Positions 13,124-21,300 of a stretch of DNA of 21,879 nt are shown here, one piece after another (the first letter of the stretch is position 1; each line of letters starts with the position of its first letter). This DNA comes from a virus: positions 1 to 21,879 of IMG/VR virus record IMGVR_UViG_3300025570_000129; one strand, given 5' to 3'. A program made the position numbers and the translations under genes. The notes under the pieces are model-generated. The model ran no database searches. It was not told the DNA's origin and saw only the letters and a program-made list of their open reading frames with translations.

Positions 13124-14284
13124 ATGAGTAAAAAAAAGAAAGAAAAGGTTGAAGAACCAGAAGTTCAAGAAAAGGTAGTTGAGCAGAAAGAAGAGAACGT
13201 TATTGACCTGGGTAAGTTTGCAACAAAAGACGACCCTAGCGTTGTTAAAGTAGATTTATCTGCACCACCACCGACAGACAACGTAAAGGAAGAAGTTGTA
13301 GAGGAACAGGTGGTAGCTGAAGAAGCTCAGCCAGAAGCAGTTGACGAAAACCAAACATCTCTAATCGAAGAGATTACTGAGGTTGAGCAGCAGCAGGCGG
13401 ACGAGCTTGGCGAAGAAGCCGTTGAGGCTATCCAGGCATCAGAAGAGTCAGGCGCTGTAATTCCAGAAAAGATTCAGAAGCTACTGGATTTCATGGATGA
13501 CACAGGTGGTGATCTAGAGGACTACGTTAGATTAAACAAAAACGTAGACGAGCTAGATTCTAAAGACGTACTTCAAGACTACTATAAAGCCACAAAACCT
13601 CATCTGTCTAGCGACGAGATTGATTTTCTTATGGAAGACAAGTTTTCGTTTGACGAAGATATAGAAGATGAGACACAGATAAAAAGAAAAAAATTAGCCT
13701 TGAAAGAGCAAGTTGCCGAGGCTAAGACCTATTTAGACGGGCAAAAGTCTAAATATTACGAAGAGATCAAAGCTGGAAGCAAACTAACACAAGAACAGCA
13801 GAAGGCTATAGATTTCTTCAACAGATACAGTAAAGAGACGGAGCAATCAAACAAAACAGCAGAGTTAAATAAAACTAGGTTTGACAAGAAGACCAATGAG
13901 GTTTTCAACGACGAGTTCAAAGGTTTTGAATACAATGTCGGTGACAAACGATTTAGATTTAACGTTAAAGATGCGGGGCAAGTTAAAGAGAACCAGAGCG
14001 ATATAGGCAACTTCATTAAAAAGTTTTTAAACGAAGACAAGTCTATTAATGATGCTAAAGGTTATCACAAAGGCTTGTATACCGCTATGAACGCTGATGC
14101 TGTTGCTCAGCACTTTTATGAACAAGGCAAAACAGACGCGTTGAAAGACAGCGTGGCTAAAGCCAAGAATATCAACACAACAGCTAGATCCTCTCATGGA
14201 GAAGGCCAGACTGGAGGTATAAAAATGAGAGTGCTAGGCGATGATTCCGCCTCTTTTAAGTTCAAGATTAAAAACAAAAAATAA
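13124..14284 (+). CDS. Probable scaffolding protein
   Basis: The protein has 386 aa. After a Lys-rich start (MSKKKKEK), residues about 8-140 are very acidic (Glu/Val/Gln-rich) and probably disordered, followed by helical charged segments (about 150-260) and a basic C-terminus ending FKFKIKNKK. Acidic, helical, placed between portal and major capsid genes, and with a basic capsid-binding-like tail: this is the usual pattern of scaffolds, although sequence identity is not conserved in this class. No protease active-site motif is visible, so head maturation cleavage is not encoded here. The leader is AT-rich (TATAATATTTTATC). Confidence 0.72.
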   Translation: MSKKKKEKVEEPEVQEKVVEQKEENVIDLGKFATKDDPSVVKVDLSAPPPTDNVKEEVVEEQVVAEEAQPEAVDENQTSLIEEITEVEQQQADELGEEAVEAIQASEESGAVIPEKIQKLLDFMDDTGGDLEDYVRLNKNVDELDSKDVLQDYYKATKPHLSSDEIDFLMEDKFSFDEDIEDETQIKRKKLALKEQVAEAKTYLDGQKSKYYEEIKAGSKLTQEQQKAIDFFNRYSKETEQSNKTAELNKTRFDKKTNEVFNDEFKGFEYNVGDKRFRFNVKDAGQVKENQSDIGNFIKKFLNEDKSINDAKGYHKGLYTAMNADAVAQHFYEQGKTDALKDSVAKAKNINTTARSSHGEGQTGGIKMRVLGDDSASFKFKIKNKK

Positions 14285-14302
14285 ATTTAAAATTAAGAAA
14301 AA

Positions 14303-15727
14303 ATGGCAATTACTGCAAGAACGTCGTTTCAAGCTGCACCAATACAGCAAGTAACGTCGGACAATTATTTAGACATCCAAACAAATGGATGGGCACAGCA
14401 ATACCTTCCAGATCTAATGGAGAAGGAGGCTGAAGTATACGGAAAGCGTACTATTGCTGGTTTCCTAGGACAAGTTGGAGCTGAAGAGGCTATGTCAGCT
14501 GATCAAGTTATTTGGTCAGAGCAAGGTAGATTACACCTTTCGTACAAAGCGGACTGTTTAGACGCTTCTGCTAGTACGATTAATATTACTCACGACATCG
14601 ACGGTGTAGCTCAAACTACTACTCACGGTATCCGTGTTGGTGATCAGGTGTTAATTGCAGGTGGAGGTCAAACTGTTACTGCTTTAGTAACTGTAGCTGC
14701 TGCTGGTAACCAAACTATCACTGCGCTACCTTACGGTGGAGCTCACTTAAGTGACGTTGGTTTCGCAGATACAGACAATGATCTTCGTGTTCTAGTGTTT
14801 GGTTCTGAGAATTCAAAAGGAACTGAGTACAGTGGAGCTAGATCTGTTAAGCCTTCTTTCACTACTTTCACTAACAAGCCAATTATCCTTAAGGATCAAT
14901 ACGAAGTATCAGGTTCTGATGCTGCGCAAGTTGGCTGGGTTGAAGTTTCAGGTGAAGATGGACAGAACGGTTACATGTGGTACCTAAAAGCTGAAGGTGA
15001 GACACGCTCTCGATTCACTGATTACTTAGAGATGAGTATGATTGAGTCTGAGAAAGCTGCTGACGCTTCTACTATCTTGGGTGGTGCTAACGGACTAGTT
15101 GGTACACAAGGTTTATTTGCTGCTATTAAAGACCGTGGTCACCAGTCTTCTGGTGTTACTGGTGTTAATGCTGCTACTGACCTAGCTGAGTTTGATGCTA
15201 TCCTAGCTGAGTTCGATAAGAACGGTGCTATCGAAGAGAACATGATGTTTGTTAATCGCGCAACAGCTTTAGCTCTTGACGATATGCTAGCTTCTATGAA
15301 TTCTTACGGTGCTGGAGGTACTTCTTACGGGGTATTCGAGAACGATGAGGATATGGCTTTAAACCTAGGATTCTCTGGATTCCGTCGCGGATCTTACGAT
15401 TTCTACAAGTCAGACTGGAAGTACCTAAACGATCTGGCTACACGTGGAGGCATCAATGCTAACGCTACTGCCGGTGAGGACATCAGAGGTGTAATCATCC
15501 CTGCTGGTACTTCTTCTGTATATGACGAGCAAATGGGTAAGAACCTTAAGCGTCCTTTCCTACACGTTCGTTACAGAGCATCTAACACTGAGTCTCGCAA
15601 GATGAAGACTTGGATCACTGGTTCAGTTGGAGCTGTTACGTCTACTCTAGACGCAATGACTGTAAACTTCTTGTCAGAGAGATGTTTAGTAACTCAAGGT
15701 GCTAACAACTTCATGTTGTTGAACTAA
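14303..15727 (+). CDS. Major capsid protein (HK97-type expected)
   Basis: The protein has 474 aa. It forms the icosahedral shell. The N-terminal arm (ARTSFQAAPIQQVTSDNYLD, 5-24) leads to GWAQQYLPDLMEKEAEVYGKR (29-49), a characteristic phrase I associate with major capsid proteins of marine Bacteroidota podoviruses. A beta-rich insertion (about 84-165) fits an I-domain. The gene is downstream of portal and scaffold and is closed by a strong terminator. Its codons are more biased than its neighbours', with GCT, GGT, ACT, GTT and CGT dominating, as expected for the most highly expressed gene. The leader is TTTAAAATTAAGAAAAA before ATGG. Confidence 0.88.
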   Translation: MAITARTSFQAAPIQQVTSDNYLDIQTNGWAQQYLPDLMEKEAEVYGKRTIAGFLGQVGAEEAMSADQVIWSEQGRLHLSYKADCLDASASTINITHDIDGVAQTTTHGIRVGDQVLIAGGGQTVTALVTVAAAGNQTITALPYGGAHLSDVGFADTDNDLRVLVFGSENSKGTEYSGARSVKPSFTTFTNKPIILKDQYEVSGSDAAQVGWVEVSGEDGQNGYMWYLKAEGETRSRFTDYLEMSMIESEKAADASTILGGANGLVGTQGLFAAIKDRGHQSSGVTGVNAATDLAEFDAILAEFDKNGAIEENMMFVNRATALALDDMLASMNSYGAGGTSYGVFENDEDMALNLGFSGFRRGSYDFYKSDWKYLNDLATRGGINANATAGEDIRGVIIPAGTSSVYDEQMGKNLKRPFLHVRYRASNTESRKMKTWITGSVGAVTSTLDAMTVNFLSERCLVTQGANNFMLLN

Positions 15728-15744
15728 GATAAGTATATTTGGTG

Positions 15745-15776
15745 AAACTACCTCTCCTTCGGGAGGGGTAGTTTTA
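15745..15776 (+). terminator. Rho-independent terminator with UUCG tetraloop
   Basis: Arms 15745-15757 and 15762-15774 pair over 13 bp, with one G-U, around the ultra-stable cUUCGg tetraloop (15758-15761). The last stem bases merge into TTTTATATT. It begins about 18 nt after the major capsid stop codon. It should end or strongly reduce the capsid transcript and protect its 3' end. Confidence 0.85.
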
Positions 15777-15801
15777 TATTAATTTTTTATTATATTATAT
15801 T

Positions 15802-16644
15802 ATGGCTAAAAAGCAAACAAAAAAAGTAGAGGTCGAAGAACCCTACGTAGAAGAAACGGTTGTACTAGAAGCTCCAAAACCGGAGCCTAAACCAATCGCG
15901 AGAAAAGAATTACCTAAGAAAGACACTTGGGAAATTAAAGACAGAACTTACGTTCTTAGATATAACAAAAGCCCTTTAAGTAGATCAATAAAATCTGCTG
16001 GAGTATACTACTTCGATGAGGAAAAGGGTTATGAAAGAGAACTAAAGTACTGCGAAAACCAAAGAACTTGTTTCGTAGATGAAATGCAAGGTGATCAAAG
16101 GTTATCACATATTATATTCCGCAATGGAGTTTTGATGGTGCCTAAAAATAAAGTGACATTGCAAAAGCTTTTGTCTTTGTATCACCCAAATCGCAAAAAC
16201 ATATACGAAGAACTTAAGCCTCAAGTTAGAGCCGCTCAAGAGATTGATTGGTTAGAAATGGAGGTTGAAGCCCTAAACGCAGCCATGAACCTAGACATTG
16301 ACATGGCAGAAGCTGTTATGAGAGTAGAGATTGGTTCTAAGGTATCTCAGATGAGTTCTAAGGAGCTTAAGCGTGATTTACTATTATACGCTAAGAGAAA
16401 CCCTAGTTTGTTCTTAGAATTAGTCAATGACGACAACGTGGTACTTAGGAACTTTGGTATCAAAGCTACAGAGATGGGAATCATTAAACTATCCTCTGAT
16501 CAAAGAACGTTCTCGTGGGGAACTAACGACAGAAAGTTAATGACTGTTCCTTTTGACGAACACCCGTATTCAGCTTTAGCCGCTTGGTTTAAGACTGACG
16601 AGGGAATGGAGATTTACTCCAACATAGAGAAACGATTAAATTAA
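15802..16644 (+). CDS. Capsid-adjacent phage protein, function unknown
   Basis: The protein has 280 aa. Residues 1-45 are a disordered Lys/Glu/Pro tail (KPEPKPIARKELPKKD). The following domain begins TWEIKDRTYVLRYNKSPLSRSI and contains VYYFDEEKGYERELKYCENQ, a beta-rich section, then helices (about 128-215) with EIDWLEMEVEALNAAMNLD. A final part has FSWGTNDRKLM and AAWFKTDEG. No enzyme motif is visible. Its place between the capsid gene and the ring-protein genes suggests an auxiliary capsid or head-completion protein. It is bracketed by two UUCG-loop hairpins and so may be expressed as its own short unit. The leader is TTATTATATTATATT before ATGG. Confidence 0.7.
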   Translation: MAKKQTKKVEVEEPYVEETVVLEAPKPEPKPIARKELPKKDTWEIKDRTYVLRYNKSPLSRSIKSAGVYYFDEEKGYERELKYCENQRTCFVDEMQGDQRLSHIIFRNGVLMVPKNKVTLQKLLSLYHPNRKNIYEELKPQVRAAQEIDWLEMEVEALNAAMNLDIDMAEAVMRVEIGSKVSQMSSKELKRDLLLYAKRNPSLFLELVNDDNVVLRNFGIKATEMGIIKLSSDQRTFSWGTNDRKLMTVPFDEHPYSALAAWFKTDEGMEIYSNIEKRLN

Positions 16645-16661
16645 TAATCATATACGGTGAT

Positions 16662-16685
16662 GCGACTGCCCTTCGGGGTAGTCGC
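16662..16685 (+). terminator. UUCG-tetraloop hairpin, possible weak terminator
   Basis: GCGACTGCCC (16662-16671) and GGGTAGTCGC (16676-16685) form a 10-bp stem, with one G-U, around TTCG. The 3' side is A-rich (TAAACCATAAAAAAAG) and has no T-tract, so intrinsic termination on the + strand is doubtful. A processing or mRNA 3'-stabilising hairpin is equally likely. On the opposite strand the A-run would read as a U-tract upstream of the stem, so it does not form a minus-strand terminator either. Confidence 0.5.
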
Positions 16686-16705
16686 TAAACCATAAAAAAA
16701 GAATT

Positions 16706-17461
16706 ATGGCAATAAGTGTAGATACTATATATCAAAGGGTTTTAGCTCTTGCTAACAAAGAGCAGAGAGGCTATATAACCCCGCAGGAGTACAACTTATT
16801 GGCCAACCACGCCCAAATGGCAATATTTGAATCTTACTTTTACGATAAGAATCAAAGAAATAGAATAGAGGACGCTAGGTCTATAGAGGTAGACGAAACA
16901 GATATAAGTGAGTTGCTAGATAAAAAGCTCGCTCCTTTTCAGTCTTATGAAGCAACTGTCGACAACGCCGGGCACACATTCCCAAGCATAATAGCAGTTG
17001 ATAGCGTTAACTACGATGTCTTCCAAACAGGTGTGGTTTTACTTGGTGATGAGCCCTGTCAAAAAGTGTCTATGTTTGAGGCGCAGCGGTTTAAGAAGTC
17101 TACAAGGCATATGGCAGTTACTGACAACCAGGCGCCGTTCTATACCGATAACAGGGTTAGTGGTAGAGACATAGTCGTTTACGCTGGCGGAATCGATGGT
17201 TCTGACGATAACGAGGAAACCGCTGGGGTCACTGTTGAATGCTTTAGAGTGCCTAAAACAGTAGCATGGGGATACGTTGTCGTAAACGGTAAAGCACTTT
17301 ACAACAGCGCGACATCCGTAAACTTTGAATTGCATAGATCTGAAGAGGATACACTCACGAATAAAATACTAGAGCTTGCCGGTATTATAATGAACAAAGT
17401 AGGCCTTGCTCAGACGGTTAGTCAATACAGCGCTGCTGAAACAACTTCACAAAAATCATAA
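16706..17461 (+). CDS. Putative head-tail ring/adaptor protein 1
   Basis: The protein has 251 aa. The N-terminal helical part contains VDTIYQRVLALANKEQRGYI, then TPQEYNLLANHAQMAIFESY and FYDKNQ (residues 5-50). I recognise this as the start of a widespread structural protein in crAss-like and marine Bacteroidota phages that lies between capsid and tail genes. The middle is beta-rich (FPSIIAVDSVNYDVFQTG; VVLLGDEPCQKVSMFEAQRF), and a C-terminal helix ends near AETTSQKS. By position and family resemblance it would form one of the connector rings below the portal. It is separated from the next gene by 3 nt. Confidence 0.68.
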   Translation: MAISVDTIYQRVLALANKEQRGYITPQEYNLLANHAQMAIFESYFYDKNQRNRIEDARSIEVDETDISELLDKKLAPFQSYEATVDNAGHTFPSIIAVDSVNYDVFQTGVVLLGDEPCQKVSMFEAQRFKKSTRHMAVTDNQAPFYTDNRVSGRDIVVYAGGIDGSDDNEETAGVTVECFRVPKTVAWGYVVVNGKALYNSATSVNFELHRSEEDTLTNKILELAGIIMNKVGLAQTVSQYSAAETTSQKS

Positions 17462-17464
17462 ACA

Positions 17465-18388
17465 ATGGGTATAATTAAACAAGCCCCACTAGCGTACTAC
17501 AATACGGGTGGAGATCACGGGGATTATAGGTATATACCATTGAATGAGATTATAGATTCTTTTAATGCTACTTACGTAGGCAAAGACAAGCTGTGTGAGA
17601 ACGTAACAAACAACGACATTACATTCCACGCTTTAAGAGCATTGCAAGAGCTAAGCTACGATACGATTAGATCGACAAAGGATTGGGAGGTTGAAGTACC
17701 AGCAACACTCGTGCTCGTGATGCCGTTAGATTATGTTAACTATATAAAACTTGGCTGGAGTGACAGTAGCGGCATTGAAAGAATTATATATCCTACTAGT
17801 AAAACGTCTAATCCTTTAAACGTTGACACGAATACTCATGCGTTGGTTCAAGACTGGGGTGGTTGGACCACAGAAGGCACAAACACTGACTTGGATGGAT
17901 CTGAAGCATCAGACACAAATGCCAACTTCCAAACTATAACACCTTCTGACGTAGCTTCTTTAGACTATGATGAAGTTGACGACGTGTACGGTAACTTAAC
18001 AGGCGCTAGGTTTGGTTTAGACCCTCAGCACTCGCAGGTTAACGGGTCTTTCTTTATAGATGAGACAGCTGGCAAGTTTCACTTTAGCTCTAACTTAAGC
18101 GGTAAGACACTGGTGTTAAAATACTTGAGTGATGGCGTATCATCTACTTCTAACGGAGGCATTGATCTTACTACTTCATACGTTCCTAAACTAGCTGAGG
18201 AAGCTATATACAAGCATATACTGTACGGTGTTTTGCTTGCTAGGAAAGACACGCCAGCAGGTACGCTTGCTTACTTGAAGAAAGAAAGGTTTGCTGAAAC
18301 TAGAAAAGCTAAACTAAGGCTTTCGAATATAAAACTTGAAGAGCTTACGCAAGTATTAAGAGGTAGTTCAAAAATAATTAAGCACTAA
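17465..18388 (+). CDS. Putative head-tail ring/adaptor protein 2
   Basis: The protein has 307 aa. It begins MGIIKQAPLAYY and contains YIPLNEIIDSFNATYVGKD (about 23-41), ITFHALRALQELSYDTIRST (about 52-71), and LPLDYVNYIK-like MPLDYVNYIKLGWSDSSGIE. An Asp/Thr-rich insert spans about 130-170, and the C-terminal helices include AEEAIYKHILYGVLLARKD and AYLKKERFAETRKAKLRLSN. The FHALRALQELSYDT motif is shared with adaptor or ring proteins of crAss-like phages. It is tightly spaced, starting 3 nt after the previous gene and ending 3 nt before the next, in line with a joint head-tail junction module. Confidence 0.68.
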   Translation: MGIIKQAPLAYYNTGGDHGDYRYIPLNEIIDSFNATYVGKDKLCENVTNNDITFHALRALQELSYDTIRSTKDWEVEVPATLVLVMPLDYVNYIKLGWSDSSGIERIIYPTSKTSNPLNVDTNTHALVQDWGGWTTEGTNTDLDGSEASDTNANFQTITPSDVASLDYDEVDDVYGNLTGARFGLDPQHSQVNGSFFIDETAGKFHFSSNLSGKTLVLKYLSDGVSSTSNGGIDLTTSYVPKLAEEAIYKHILYGVLLARKDTPAGTLAYLKKERFAETRKAKLRLSNIKLEELTQVLRGSSKIIKH

Positions 18389-18391
18389 AGA

Positions 18392-21300
18392 ATGCCGCTA
18401 TCAAAACGTAATTTCCAAAAGGCTAAGATGAACAAGGATGCCGACGAGCGTTTGATTCCTCAAGGTCATTACAGAGATGCATTAAACATACAGGTTTCCA
18501 CGTCTGACGGTTCTAACGCTGGATCAGCCCAAACCCTTCTCGGTAACACCGCGTCTAGCACAATGCTAGCGGGTCACAGCATAAACGTGCCTACCACAGC
18601 CACTTGTGTTGGTGCAGTTGCCGCTAAAGATTCAGACAAGATATACTACTTCGTTTCAGCTGGAGACGAGGCCGCTTCATCTAACCACAGGCCTGTAAGA
18701 AAAGACTATATATTAGAGTACGATTCTGTATTAGACAAGCACAGGTATGTGTTTGTTGATATATACAGATCGACGATCACCACTGTTGCCACGACGTCTA
18801 GCACATCGGCTTTTGTTAGTTTAGCGGCATCAAGCGCGACCAACGACACAGGCATTAGATTAGACATGATTGTGACTGGCACGGTAAACGGCGTTACCTA
18901 CACTCGCGCAGACGCACTTAAGGTTTCTGAAATAAAGTACAACGCTAACTTAGGAAGCCCTAAGTGGGATGTTTACTTAACACACCCTAATGGTGTCGCT
19001 TTTTCCTCGTCGTCAGGCGTGGTATCGCTAAGCTTCCACGCAGACAGGGTTTTGAATTTTTCAAAAAACATTATTATAACAGGCATAAACGTTTTAGACG
19101 AATTTATATACTGGACAGACAACTCTTCTGAGCCTAAGAAAATAAGTATACCTAGATCTATAGCTGGAACGGGCGGTACTGATTACTTGTACGGCGCTGG
19201 AAACGGAGGTTGGTCAAACGCGTCGACTGTTAACACAAGCAGCGTGTTTGAAGGGGACTTCGACCACTTCCACACTAGGTTAGTCAAAGATAAAGCTTTT
19301 TACAACGTAGACTCTAATAGGTATAGCGTTGTTACTAACGCTAGCGGAAACAAAGCAGTGTACGTAAACGAAAGCCACATAACTGTGATTAAAAAAGCTC
19401 CAACACAACCCTTGGAGATAGAGATGTTTAGGGGGCCTAGCTCTAGAGTTACTGACGCAGGTGTTGAAAACAAGCTTTCAACGACATGCTCTTTTGACGT
19501 GGGGGGCTTAGAAGTTGGTAATACTATTGATGTGGATTTTGACGAGGCGGTAGATTTTAGAGTAGGAGATGTTCTTTTGTTAGCAATGCAGACCAGTGCA
19601 GCTGTTAACTCTGACACTCTCACGTTTGAGCCCTCGGACTACGACATAAGGGCTTTAGTTACAGCGTCTGATGTCCTTGACGCAAACGCGTTGTCGTCTA
19701 CGGGTTTTGTGCTTAAAATCAGAACTATATCGAATAGTATATCAGACTTAGAATCTCAAGATCTCGAAGACTTAGGTTTTGTTGCTAGACTTGAGGTTTC
19801 AGAAACTTTGTTTAACTTAAAGTTTCCTAGGTTTTCTTATAGATACAAGTACCAAGACGGGGAATACTCTACCTTCGCACCGTGGTCTCAAGTTGCTTTT
19901 CTGCCAGATCATTACGATTTCAAGCCAGCAAAAGGATTTAATCTTGGTATGGCTAATCAAGTAAAAAGCGTTAAGCTAAAAGGTTACCACGCTAGCGAGG
20001 CTGCAATACCGCAAGACATTGTTGAAATAGACCTGCTATATAAAGAAACAAACAACCCTACGGTATACACTGTAAAAACACTAAGAAAGTCTGACGGCTT
20101 CGACAACGGTATTTGGCCAGACCTAAGCTCTAATGCAAATGCTAGAGGTGAATTTGTTTTAGACACGGATCTTATACACGCTGTCGTGCCTTCGAACCAG
20201 CTGATTAGACCTTGGGACAATGTCCCTAGAAAAGCGCTAGCTCAAGAAATAAGCGCTAATAGAGTAGTATACGGGAACTACCTACAAAACTACACTATAT
20301 TAAAAGATCCGGTTATAGATGTAGGTTTACATGTTGATGGCTTGCACTATGCAGGTATTGGTTGGGGAGGTGGTTTTGCTCTTCCTTCTGTTAAAACATC
20401 TAGAGAATATCAAGTAGGCGTTGTGTTTAGCGATGAGTACGGTAGGGAGACGCCAGTGCTAAGCTCTAAAAAATCATCAATATCCGTACCTAAAGACGCT
20501 TCTAAAAGAAGAAACAGAATAACGGCTTCTTTAAGTGAAGATACTGTTGTGCCAGACTGGGCTAAGCACTATTCTTTCTACATAAAAGAAACCTCTACAG
20601 GGTATCACAACATGACCATGGACAGATGGTATCATGCTGAAGATGGCAATATATGGCTTTCGTTTCCTTCATCAGAGCGAAACAAAGTAGATCTTGACAC
20701 TTTTTTAAGCCTTAAGAAAGCACACAACTCAGACCAAGTTGTAGAAGATAAAACTAAATATAAGGTTCTTGCTTTAGAGAATGAAGCTCCACCTGACGTA
20801 AAATCCTTTAATAAGTCTTTAGGGTCTTTATTTTGTGGCGAAGCTGGCTCTGTAATTGGCATAAACGGTAATGGGTATCCTTTGCAAGACACTACGTTTA
20901 TAACAGTGGACGGTGGATCATTTGATAGTGCATTCGGTAGCGATTTCGCAACCCCAAACGGGTCGAACATGTTCATCACGTTCACTGGTCAAGGAAAAGC
21001 CTCTAAACCATATGGCGTGGCTAGCATCACCCAACAAGAAGCTAATAAAAAAATTCAAATTATAGGTAGGTTTGGCGGTGACGTTGCGTTTGCTTCTTCA
21101 GATGACACTATTGACAATACTATTAACGATCTTTCGTTTCTCTTATTCGAGCGCGAGCCAAGAGACACCCCAGAGTTTGATGGAAGGTTTTTTGTAAAAA
21201 TAAATAGAGACGAGTCTATAGATCAGCAAATTATTCAATACGAAAGCTCTGACTACACTGTGGAGACATCTTGGCCTTTAAGGTATATAAACAGCAACGC

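Noticed and set aside
14799-14987. Second + strand frame of 62 codons inside the capsid gene
   Set aside because: It is embedded in the highly expressed capsid gene in another frame, with no leader and a low-complexity Leu/Ser content.
19300-20985. Three minus-strand open frames under the large tail protein
   Set aside because: The + strand frame is continuous from 18392 to the end and encodes recognisable muzzle-type phrases; the minus frames have no supporting context.
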